Origin: Pelagophyceae sp. CCMP2097
Taxonomy: Eukaryota > Sar > Pelagophyceae
Reading direction: 5' to 3'
DNA: 31,476 nt
Assembly: GCA_026770575.1 (NCBI GenBank)
Contig: MU657224.1
Coordinates: forward strand, 186,827-218,302
In this document: piece after piece, positions 10,166-19,164 of the stretch
Layout: each line of letters starts with the position of its first letter
Numbering within the stretch: the first letter of the stretch is position 1
The notes under the pieces: generated by a model
Told to the model about the DNA's origin: nothing
Databases searched by the model: none
Seen by the model: only the letters and a program-made list of their open reading frames with translations
Position numbers and translations under genes: made by a program

Positions 10166-10320
10166 CTATCTATCCCGTGCGAGGAACGGTGAAGGGAGGG
10201 GCCCGAAGTCTCTGGCGAGGAACCCTGCGTGGGATAGGGCATCTCAAAAGAGGCCTTGCAAGTGACCGCCAAGGAGGCCTTGCAGGGGCCCGTCCGGAGA
10301 GCAATTTGTTGGCACACCCG
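10166..10320 (-). repeat. Class-3 dispersed block (reverse orientation)
   Basis: Contains CCCGTGCGAGGAACGG, TCTCTGGCGAGGAACCCTGC and TGACCGCCAAGGAGGCCTTG. These are reverse complements of words found at 12950-13160, 18370-18500 and 22350-22530. It adjoins the class-2 copy at 10361-10497. Confidence 0.8.
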
Positions 10321-10360
10321 CTCCGCGGCCCGTCGAAGCTCTCGCCGTGGTCTGCCAGGA

Positions 10361-10497
10361 GCAGGGTCGGGTTCGGGCTTGCTTTTCAACCCGCGCGTCG
10401 GGTTTGCCAAGCTTGCATGTTTTGGCCGACCCGTCTTTGAGTGGGTCTGGCCGTGGCACAAAGCCGAACCCGACCCGAGAAGATGGGTTTGGTGTTT
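10361..10497 (+). repeat. Class-2 dispersed repeat, copy A
   Basis: Shares GGTCGGGTTCGGG, then CAACCCGCGCGTCGGGTTTG, then TTTTGGCCGACCCGTCTTTG and CGAACCCGACCCGAGAAGA with the other copies. It ends a few bases before the 24-bp direct repeat. Confidence 0.85.
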
Positions 10498-10501
10498 GAT
10501 A

Positions 10502-10525
10502 TGTGATTCTTATGACATTACAGGC
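10502..10525 (+). repeat. 24-bp direct repeat, right copy
   Basis: Identical to 8606-8629. On the minus strand it holds the TAA stop (10518-10520) of the metallophosphatase gene. Confidence 0.93.
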
Positions 10526-12213
10526 AGGGCGGCTGCGGGAGCGATGAGGCCCAGTCGATCCACGCTTGCGTGTCCGTGTACTGCGCTGCAGCGACTGAAA
10601 ATGGCATCGTGACGACGTCTTGCCCAGTGACGCTTCGAATCGCGGCAACGACCGCAGGAGCGTCAAAGCCGCCGAAGATGGCGTCCAAGGGACCAGAGGC
10701 CAGCGCGGTGGCGACGTAGGGCGGCAGTTTGGCCGACGCGTGGAAGCGCGGCCGCCGCGTCTCGTGCAAAGTCGCGTTCGTCTCTTTCAAAGTCGTCCGC
10801 ATCGTCCGCCGGGCGCCTTCGTTGAGCTGAAAGAGGACGTTGCGCAGCGCGTCGGCATCGATTCCGTGGACGACGGCAAGGGCGTCTTGGAACGGTACAA
10901 TCGTGAGGACGTCTCCTCTGGTGATTTGACCACTGTAGAGGTCGTACCTCAGCGCTCCGGACGAAGCAACGAACCACGCGTTTGATGCTTTTGTAATCGT
11001 CGCCGGGGCGATTTTTTCGAGGTAGAGAGCCCATAAAGAGTCCCTTTCAGAAAGGGCCGCTTCTAAACGGTAGTTCCCTCGACCGCAGCCGAGCCTTTCC
11101 TCGAGGCCCGCTGCCAAACGCGCCGTCGACACGGCGGAGCGGACGCTTGCGCCGAGTGTTGTCGTGAAGTTTACGACGCTGGCGTGGACGATTTGTGCGA
11201 GGGTTGATCGTGTCATGTCGATGTACGTGGGAGCAAACGACCACGCATCCTTGCCCCGGGACAGCGAGATGAATCCTAAAGTGTCTGCGTAGTGGCCCGC
11301 TTCAAACGTTGTGGAGGAGGCATCGAGTTGTTTGAAAGCGCGCATATGCGAGTGGCCCGTTAAGAACTGTACAGCCACGTTGCCGAGCACCGACCGAATC
11401 TTCAAAAGAATCCCCCCAACCAAAGGGTCGGCGTAGTGCATGTGCGCGAGGACTATAATCGCGTCGCACCGGTGGGAGTGAAAGGCGCTTAAAGCGTCTG
11501 CAAAGTCGGCGCTTTCCAAGATGGTTTCGACGTCCAACACTTCCACAGCGCCGCAATGGTCCCACATGTTGAAGATGAAGCCAAAGACCAAAAGCCTGCT
11601 CTGGTTGCCCTCCACAATTCGAAAAGGCCGGCCGAGTGGGGCGCCGTCCAGTAAAGTGTTCGTGGTGACGTACGGCACTTGGCCAGCGAAAGGCGCGAGG
11701 CTTTCAAGGACCTACGCGCTCCAGTCGAAGACGGCGGGCCCACGCACGCACGGCCTTCCGATCGCTTCGTACCGTCTCGGACGAGTAGAGCTCGTGATTG
11801 CCGCAGTTCATGCCGTCGTACGGCAGCATCTTCATTATGTCAAACGCTGCCTCCGCCCCCAAACCCGTCCCGTCGACGACGTCGCCGTTGTCGAAGAAAT
11901 AGATGTCGCGACCCGGGTTTATTTGTCGGAGACGTTGGACGAATGAGGTGACGTCTCCCAAGTCGGCATCCGTCTCCGGTTGGGTGTCGGGGTGCGCATG
12001 CGCGGAAAACCTGTGTGGAGGGGGAAGCGTCGGGCACACCGCCACTCTGCACACGCTGCCATGTCTCTGGACGACTCTGTACACGGTGCCGTGCTGTAGC
12101 GACTATGCTACTCACCATGTGTGCACATCCGTCGTCACAACGATGTTCACGTCACCCAGGCGCAGCTCCTGCGCCGCACCCAGCGCGCACGCAAGCAGGA
12201 TGCGCAGCCGCAT
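10518..12213 (-). CDS. Secreted 5'-nucleotidase / UshA-type metallophosphatase
   Basis: Exons, in coding order, are 12213-12116, 12010-11773 and 11711-10518; phases match and the total is 1,530 nt (509 residues plus TAA). The product should hydrolyse nucleotides or other phosphomonoesters outside the cell or in the endomembrane system. Residues 1-15 (MRLRILLACALGAAQ) look like a signal peptide. Metal ligands of the calcineurin-like fold are visible in order: TTDVHTW, then DNGDVVDGTGL, GNHELY, VLAHMH and GHSHMR. The second half has the 5'-nucleotidase C-terminal domain with YDLYSGQITRGDVLTIVPF, then DALAVV near its end. It is transcribed divergently from the ammonium transporter across 206 bp, which suggests shared nutrient-responsive control. 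The 3' end overlaps the 24-bp direct repeat. Confidence 0.88.
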
Positions 12214-12419
12214 CGGCGTCGCAGAACACACTTTCGGAGCTCCCCTTTCCACTGCCCCTCCGCGCCCTGCTCGTCCACGACGCGAGCTGAGCCTTGCCCA
12301 GAACGTAGGAATTCCTAGGTCTTCCTCTCTCTTCTTTTGTAATTTCTGCATCCCAATCCCGAATCTTTTTCCGATTTCCAGCAGAAGCTCAAAGGCCATC
12401 TTCTGGCTCTGCACCAGCC
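12214..12419. promoter_or_regulatory. Divergent promoter between metallophosphatase and ammonium transporter
   Basis: Only 206 bp separate the two start codons. On the plus strand the transporter-side half (about 12310-12380) is pyrimidine-rich, with runs such as CTTCCTCTCTCTTCTTTTG. No TATA box is obvious. Both genes serve nutrient acquisition, so shared regulation is plausible but not shown. Confidence 0.6.
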
Positions 12420-15400
12420 ATGGCGACCCCGACTGCGGACGAGCTGGCGCAGCTGCTGGCGCGCGTCGACGCTTTGGAGGACGCGGCGGACGGTTACTTG
12501 TCGGTCGACGACGCAAATGCCTTTTGGCTTCTGTTTGGTGCGTGTTCGTGTGTTTATTCGTCGCGAACCACACCCGACCTCGCGCGCCCGCGACGCCGCA
12601 GAAATGCTGGCGCGGCGGGGCCTTTTAGAGAGGAGGCGGCATCGGCGTGAGGCTGTAGGAATGTCTGTGTAGACTTCCGGAAATAGACGCCGTCAGACTC
12701 TAATAGGTGCCGTGCTCGTCTTCTTCATGCAGGCCGGCTTCGCCATGCTCGAAGTCGGTGCGTGCGCAGTACGACCCGCCGAAACGCCAAAGGCCCCGGG
12801 GGCGATTCGGAGAGCAGAGACCCGCGGGTCGGGTTTGCCGGGTTTGTGCGTTTTGGCCGACCCGTCTTTGAGTGGGTCTAGCCGTGGCCAAAACCCAAAC
12901 CCGATAAGACGGGTTTGACAAACCCGCGACCCTTTGGGTGCGGCACAAATTGCTCTCCGGACGGGCCCCTCCAAGGCCTCTTTGGCGGTCCTCTGCACGG
13001 TCGCTTACAAAGCCTCTTTTGAGATGCCCTATCGAGTCCCCGCGCAGGGTTCCTTGCCAGAGACGCGTGTTCGGGCCCGTACGGGGTCCGTTCCTCCCAC
13101 GGGATGCCATATTGTTTTAGAGGCCCGTCCGAGCGACCGCCCGCCCAGCGACGTTGCAGAGGGGCCTTTGAAAGAGGGACCGAGTCCAAGGGACCGTCGA
13201 GGGGCCGCCGTCAAAGCGACGGCCACAGAGGGCCCGTGACCGTCTTCAGGACGTCTCAAGACCGTCTCGAGGGCCGTCTCGAGGACCGTCTCGACGTCAA
13301 GAGGGTCGTCTCAACCCGTCTCGAGGGCCGTCTCAAAAAGTCTTTAGGCCCGTCTCAAGACCGTCTCAAGGTCAGGCCGTCTTGATGCCGTCGAGAGACC
13401 ATCCAGAGGACCGAGAGAGGGCCGTCTCGAGACCGTTTGAAGGGCCGTCTCGAGGACCGTCAGAGGGCCGTCTCGAGGTCGTCTTGACGACCGTCTCAAG
13501 GGCCGTCTCTCAAAGACCGTCTCTCGAAGACCGTCTTGAGGACCGTCTCAAGACCGTCTGAAGACCCGTCTCGAGGAAGGCCTCGAGGTCGGTTTGAGAC
13601 TGTCTCGAGACCGTCTCGAGGGCCGTCTCGAGGACCGTCTCGATGTCGTCTCCAAGCCGTCTCGAGGACCGTCTCAAGGACCGTTTCTCGAAGACCGTCT
13701 CTCGAAGGCCGTCTCTCGAAGGCCGTCTCGACGACTGTCTCAAGACCCTCTGAAGGGCCTTCTCGACCCGATGTCACTTTCCGGAATATAAATTAAAACC
13801 CTCATCACCCGAATGCACCGTCCCTGCTCCTGGCAGTACGGCCACCGGGTGTTTGACAATCGGTCCCCTGCAAGGCCTCTTTGGCGGCCACTTGCCCGGC
13901 CTCTGGACGATCGCTTGCCCGGCCTCTTTGGAGGGCCCTTGAAGAGCCCCCACGCACGGTTCCTTGCAAGAGACGCGTGTTCGGGACCTTGCAGGGCCCT
14001 TCTAGCACGGGCCTTGACATCCTCTCGAGAAGGCCCCGTCTCGACGGCGCCGTCGATAACGGCGCCTCGAAAGAGCCCCTCGAAAGAGCCCCTCGAAAGA
14101 CGGCCTTTCGAGACGGCCCCTCAGAGAGAGGCCCGTCGAAAAGATGCAACGAGACGGCGCCTCGGGACGGCGCCTCGGGACGGCGCCTTTAAACGGGCCC
14201 TCGAGTCGAAGGCGGCCCCTTGGAAAGGCCACTCGAAACGGCGCCTTTTTCGAGGGCCTTTTTCGAGGGCCTTTTTCGAGGGCCACTCGAGACTGTCCCG
14301 AGAGACGGCGCTGTCTCGAACGGCCTATTTCGATGGCTCTTTGTAAAGGCTTGTCGAAAGAGGCCCCTCTTGCCAGGCCCTTGGAAACGTGGAACTGTCC
14401 CTGTCGACGTCCCTTCGAGAACCCCATCGACGGCGCCTTGACGAGGCCCCTCGAGACAGCGCTTACAGACGGCGCTTCCAGACGGCCCTCTCCGATGTTT
14501 GAGACGGCCTCTCGAGAAGGCGCCTTGAGACGGCGCCTTGATGACGATGTTTCGAAAAAGTCCCTCGAGAGGCCCCTCGCAAGGCCTTAACAACGGCGCC
14601 TCGAGGAGGCACATCGAGACAGCACTTTCACCCGACCCCTCTCCGACCTTTGAGCCCTTGAGAAGGCATCTTGAGAAGGCGCCTCGAGACGGCGCCTCGA
14701 GACGGCGCCTCGAGACGGCACCTCGAAATAGCCCCTCGAAAAAGCCCCTTGAAAAGCGGCCCTGGTACCGGGCCGTCTACGGGGCCGTCGAGGAGACCCC
14801 TCGCACGGTCCTCGACGGTCTCTTTCGACGGCCCCTTTGACGCTCCCTCTCGAGTCCTTGAGAGAGCCCTCCTGACAACAAGGCCTCTTTCACTTGCCCG
14901 GCCTCAGCACGGTCGCTTGCAAGGCCTCTTGGGCTCTTGAAAAGCTCTCCGGACAGGCCCTTGCAAGGCCTCTATTGAGGCCACTTACAAGGCCTCTGCA
15001 CGGTCGCTCGCAAGGCCTCTTTGAAGGACCCTTGAAGAGCCCTCCGGACGGGCGCGGCCCGGCGCCTGCATGACCACTTTGGCGGTCACTTAAAAGGCAT
15101 CTGCATGGTCGCTTGCGAGGCCTCGTTTAAGGGCCCGCCCGAGCGACCGTCCGAGGGCAGCACAGGGGACGTCGCAGAGGGGGCGCAGTCGAAGAGACTG
15201 TCGAAAGGACCATCTTAGGGACCGTCGAGGAACTTCCGTCAAAGCGACCGTCACAGAGGAACCGTCGAGGGACTGTCCAAAGGAACCGTCCAAAGGAACC
15301 GTCCAAGGGACCGCCCGAGAGACCGTCCGAGGGACCGTCCAAGGTGGAAGCGACGGGTTTAGAAAGTGTGAGCATCAAGAAAACCCGACGCAGGCTCGGT

Positions 15401-17300
15401 CAGTGTAAAGAACACGAAGAACATCCTGATCAAAAACGTGTTCGACTCGGCCATTGGGGCCATTTGCTGGTGGTTCGTCGGGTTCGGCATCGCTTTCGGT
15501 GCTGACGAATTCGGTAACAACGGGAATAACGGCTTTATCGGCCGGAGCGCGTTCTTCTACGAGGGCCACGGCCACGGCGACGACGCGTGCGTTTTGGAAA
15601 GCGGGGGCGCTGATCACCGCTGAAGAAAAATGGACCCCCGACTTAGAAGGGACTCTCGTCGATTTCAGAGAAGGGGCTTCCGTCGATTTGCAACGTAGGT
15701 CGCCTTTAACGAGCACGCCGTTTGCGAAGACGTACGGCAAGGCGTTTTGGCTGTTCCAGTGGGCCTTTTCCGGGGCGGCGGCGACGATTGTGTCCGGGGC
15801 GGTTGCGGAACGCTGCAAATTCAGTGCCTATGTTATCTACTCCTGCACTTTAACCTCCTTTATTTACCCTGTAGTAGTCCACCAAGCTTGGTCTTCAGAC
15901 GGCTGGCTCAGCCCGTGGCGAGACTCCAGACTTTTAGGGGGATGCGGCGTCATCGATTTCGCCGGGTCGGGCGTGGTGCATTTGACGGGCGGTGTGGCCG
16001 CTCTCGTGACTGCTGTAATCGTGGGCCCTCGCACGGGCCGCTTCGACGGCATGACGAAGTTGCAGCAGCAGTCGATGGTGTTCCAGACGCTGGGCGTTTT
16101 GATTTTGTGGGTTGGATGGTAAGTGCTCTTTTGGACTGCGATTGGCCGTATTCGACCGAGCTGAAACGGTGTCTTCGGGTTGCTCAATTTGTGCCGAACC
16201 CTCGCGGGTTTGTCGAACGACCCGTCTTCGAAGGGCCGGGTTCGGGCCAAGGCCAGACCCGCTCCAAGACGGGTCGGCAGACCCGGCAAACCCGTCCCGC
16301 GGGTTGCAAACCCGAATCCGTTTAAGCATTGTCCGTATGAGACGTGTAAGGGGCTAATCGAACCCACCACGACTGCGTAGGTATGGCTTCAACGGCGTCA
16401 GCACTTTAGCGATTGCGGGCCAGGGCGGCGTCGCGGCGCACGTGATGATGACGACGACGATCTCCGCCGCCTCGGCATGTTTGGCGACTACGGGGATCGG
16501 CTATTTGGTGGAACACGCGATTGACCCCTGCTATGCCAATAACGGCATTTTAGCTGGTCTCGTCGCTATAACCGCAGGGTGTTCAGTCGTCTCGCTCTGG
16601 GGCGCCATGGCCACTGGGCTGCTGGCAGCGCCGGTGTACTTCACAGCGTCGAAATTATTAGTGTACTTCCACGTTGACGACGTTGTCGATGCCTTTCCAG
16701 TGCACGGCGCTTGCGGCGCGTGGGGCGTCCTCGCCGCGTCTCTCTTCGCGCAAGAGTTCTACTACAAAAGATCTTATAGTGACGACGACGACCGCGCGGA
16801 GGACTGCCAGGGCGTCTTTTACGGCGGCGACGGCGGTGCGGTGTCGGCGGCGGTGCTCTTCATCCTCTTCGTCGTTTTCTGGGTCGGTTCGACGATCGGC
16901 TCTCTCTTCCTTTTGTTAAAGTACACGATTGGCGTGCGCGTCTCAAAGGAGGTTGAAGAGTTGGGAATGGACGATAGCAAGCACGGAGGTCACGTGAGTC
17001 GGAATTTCTCTTGAGAGTTGCCTTTTCGACTCTGATACTACAATTTCTTGGAGTCGTAAGCGAAACGTCTGCGATTAGGTCGACCTCCTCCCCGCCGAGC
17101 CGCACAAGGTGACGGCTAGACTCGTCGAAGCGCTGCCCGCTTCGACGCCGCCGAGCGTTATCAGGCACAGGCACTTGGGGCAGGACGGTGGGGCGGAGCT
17201 ACGGCCGGGCGACAAGACGGGCGACCGCGGAGACCGCTGGGACCACGGTGACCGCGGCCACAGCGGCGAAAAAAGCGATCATGGCGACCACAAGATCTAG
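12420..17300 (+). CDS. Ammonium transporter (Amt family), six exons, one giant intron
   Basis: Exons 12420-12537, 12707-12757, 15394-15586, 15699-16118, 16381-16993 and 17079-17300 join in phase to 1,617 nt (538 residues plus TAG). The product is a plasma-membrane channel-like transporter for ammonium, expected to have 11 spans and to form trimers. Hallmarks in order: FFMQAGFAMLEVG, SVSVKNTKNILIKN, WLFQWAFSGAAATIVSGAVA, ERCKF, the pore histidine region GVVHLTGGVAAL, WYGFNGVS, ISAASACLATTGIGYLV, NGILAGLVAITAGC and the second pore histidine in VHGACGAWGVLA. The C-terminal cytosolic tail is long and becomes His/Asp/Gly-rich (GDRWDHGDRGHSGEKSDHGD). Intron 2 (12758-15393) is 2,636 bp of repeats; intron 4 carries a reverse class-2 repeat. 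Divergent from the phosphatase. Confidence 0.94.
12816..12951 (+). repeat. Class-2 dispersed repeat, copy B (in transporter intron 2)
   Basis: Has GACCCGCGGGTCGGGTTTGC, TTTTGGCCGACCCGTCTTTG, GACAAACCCGCGACCC and GCGGCACAAATTG. It passes directly into a class-3 block at CTCTCCGGACGGGCCCC. Confidence 0.88.
12951..13230 (+). repeat. Class-3 dispersed block (in transporter intron 2)
   Basis: Ordered words GCTCTCCGGACGGGCCCC, AAGGCCTCTTTGGCGGTC, GGTTCCTTGCCAGAGACGCG and CCACGGGATGCCAT recur in the same order at 22350-22530 and partly at 13860-13990 and 18370-18500. Confidence 0.82.
13231..13770 (-). repeat. 12-13-bp satellite array 2 (CCGTCTCGAGG orientation)
   Basis: Tandem variants of GGACCGTCTCGA, the reverse orientation of array 1. 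It includes a CTCTCGAAGACCGT sub-family around 13505-13535 and 13684-13730. It lies within transporter intron 2. Confidence 0.9.
13855..14030 (+). repeat. Class-3 dispersed block, second copy in intron 2
   Basis: Contains CTGCAAGGCCTCTTTGGCGG, GGTTCCTTGCAAGAGACGCG and a GCACGGGCC string. It is preceded by CCCGAATGCACCGTCCCTGC, which matches the end of class-2 copies D and F. Confidence 0.75.
14031..14860 (+). repeat. 12-13-bp satellite array 3 (CTCGAGACGGCGC orientation)
   Basis: Units such as GAGACGGCGCCTC repeat here, with three perfect tandem copies near 14680-14715. The local triplet TTTTTCGAGGGCC occurs at 14246-14283. This array is in the opposite orientation to array 2, 0.3 kb away in the same intron. 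Confidence 0.88.
14880..15350 (+). repeat. Class-3 related block and short array, end of intron 2
   Basis: Repeated CAAGGCCTCT words (14880-15130) give way to CGACCGTCCGAGGG and CCGTCCAAAGGAA repeats (15140-15345), ending about 45 bp before the exon-3 acceptor at 15393. Confidence 0.8.
16180..16330 (-). repeat. Class-2 dispersed repeat, copy C (in transporter intron 4)
   Basis: Reverse orientation: begins CAATTTGTGCCGAACCC and runs through GTTTGTCGAACGACCCGTC and CAGACCCGGCAAACCCG. It makes up more than half of the 262-bp intron 4. Confidence 0.88.
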
Positions 17301-17600
17301 GGATCACGCAACCCTTGCACATAGCGCGTTTCCCTTGCACAGAGCTCCGAGCGACTTTGCACATATCCACGTCCCGGGGCCCGGCGGTAACGTTGCCCTT
17401 GCCACTGTCCATAGTATCCCTTCCCACTGTATACACTTGATCACATAACACCCATACCCGCATCTTGGACGATGGACGCGCATCGGGGACCGCGGCGGGG
17501 ACCCGCTGGGCACCAGAGGCCGAACGAAGTCCCATGTTTCTAAAAAGGGACGATTCAGATTTGTTCCGACGAAGAAGTTTCCGGGAACTCGAACGACGTT
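17301..17600. other. Downstream flank of the ammonium transporter
   Basis: Contains a twofold CCCTTGCACA motif near 17310-17340 and no supported gene. It presumably includes the transporter 3' UTR. Confidence 0.45.
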
Positions 17601-18270
17601 CGCCAATCTCTTGACGGCCCCTCGTGCGGTCGGAGGGCGGCCCCTCATGCGCTCCCCTCGTACGGGCCCTTGCGAGGCCTCGGGGTGCCCTGCAAGACCC
17701 TCGGCTCCTTTGCACGGGGGAAAGAGACCTCTGGGCGGTCCTGTTCCGCGACGCCTTCTGGACGACCCCTCGCAAGGTCTCTCGCAAGGCTCCAAAGTGC
17801 GGGCCCCGTTCCTCGCACGGGCCGCGTGGGAAACCCCTCCTGTACGGTCCCCTGTAAGGCCGTGAGCGCGGGTTCCCCCCGGAAGTGGCTTTCCCCGTCT
17901 TGGTCGAGGCGGGGGTCCGAAAAGAGGTGTTTCGAGCAGCGAGAGGCCCGCTCTCGGGACACTACCCTTGCGAGGCCCCTCGAAAAGGGCCCTCGCGCAG
18001 CACCTTGATCAGCCCCGACTCCGTGCACGGACCTAGCAAGGGCCTTGCAAGGTCCCTCGTACGGCCCCTCGAAAAGGGCCCTCGTACGCTCCTTTGCAAG
18101 GTCTCTTTCACGGACAAGGCCTCTCGCAAAGTCTCGTGTGAAGGCCCCTCGTAAGGGTCCTTGCACGGTTCCTTCAAGGCCCCTCGAAAAGGGCCCTCGA
18201 ACGGGCCCTCGCGTGGTCTCTTGTGAAGGCCCCTTGAATGGGACCTGACAAGGCCCCTTGTACGGACCGT
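17600..18270 (+). repeat. Satellite array 4 (CCCCTCGYACGG / GGGCCCTCG units)
   Basis: Degenerate units such as GGCCCCTCGAAAAGGGCCCTC (three occurrences within 17976-18200) and CTCGCAAGGTCTCTCGCAAGG. The words differ from arrays 1-3 but share the CTCG-centred spacing. Confidence 0.8.
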
Positions 18271-18369
18271 CTTCAAGTTTCTGAAAGGTGAACAAAAAAC
18301 GTGGGCCAGAGCCTGGAGGCCGGAGAAGGCTCCCTTGGAAACGCAGGTCCGTGACGGACCCTCGCAAAG

Positions 18370-18800
18370 ACCCAGAGGCTCCTTTGGTGGTCACTTGCAA
18401 TGCCTCTGCAAGGCCTCTTCTCAGGGCCCTATCCCACGCAGGGCCCCTTGCCAGAGATTCGGGCCCCTCCCTTAACCGTTCCTCGCACCGGATGCCATGT
18501 GGTTTGATAGAGAGTCCAAGGGACGTCGCAGAGAGGCCGAAGAGACTGTCGAAAGGACCGTCCAAGAGACCGTCGAGGGGCCGCTAATCAAAGCGACTGT
18601 CACACAGGGCCCGTCGAGGGACCGTCAAAGAAACTGTCCAAAGGAACTGTCCAAGGGACCGCACAAGCGACCGTCCCAGGGATTGAGCCTCTCGAGGGGT
18701 CGTCTCAAGGCGCCGTTTCGAATGGACGTTGAAAGGGGCCGTCTCGTGAGGTCGCCTCGAGGCACCGTCTCGAGGGGCCGTCTCACGGCGCCGTTTCGAG
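18370..18800 (+). repeat. Class-3 block followed by satellite array 5
   Basis: Class-3 words TTTGGTGGTCACTTGC, TTGCCAGAGATTCGGGCCCC and CTCGCACCGGATGCCATGTG occupy 18370-18510. CCGTCGAGGGG and CCGTCTCGAGGGG units follow to 18800, where class-2 copy D begins. Confidence 0.82.
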
Positions 18801-18990
18801 TGGTCGTTCGGGTTTGCTCGAAACCCGCGCGGGCCGGGTTTGCCGGGTTATAGCGTTTTGGCCGACCCGTCTTTGAGTGGGTTTGGCCGTGGCCCGAACC
18901 CGGCCCTTCGAAGACGGGTCGTTCGACAAACCCGCGAGGGTTTGGCACAAATTGAAAACCCGACCCGAATACACCGTCCCTGCTCGAGTC
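18801..18990 (+). repeat. Class-2 dispersed repeat, copy D (near full length)
   Basis: Runs from GGTCGTTCGGGTTTGCTCG through TTTTGGCCGACCCGTCTTTG, GGTCGTTCGACAAACCCGCG and TTTGGCACAAATTGAAAACC to ACCCGAATACACCGTCCCTG. It provides a consensus for both ends. Confidence 0.9.
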
Positions 18991-19164
18991 GCGGCGGCCG
19001 CCGTCGCTGCATTGCTCGAGTCGCGGAGAGCCGTGTCTTCAAAACTGCTGCGCGTATGCCGGCGAGGTCCGCGGCAGACGCGCGCACCCGTGAAAGTCGA
19101 AAAGTCGCTTAGGTTTCTCTTCTAGGGGTTCAGGGTCCTTAGCCGGCCACGCGGCGTCTCAAAG

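Noticed and set aside
9353..10461. Long open frames on both strands in the satellite array (up to 359 residues), rich in Ser, Asp, Gly, Pro and Arg
   Set aside because: They arise because a 12-bp unit equals four codons and keeps the frame open on both strands; no start context, no domains, and the same pattern in every array.
13536..14840. Frames encoding repeats such as RRLETAPRDGASRR within the transporter intron
   Set aside because: Artefacts of the 12-13-bp satellite. The region is spliced out of the ammonium-transporter gene in a phase-consistent model.
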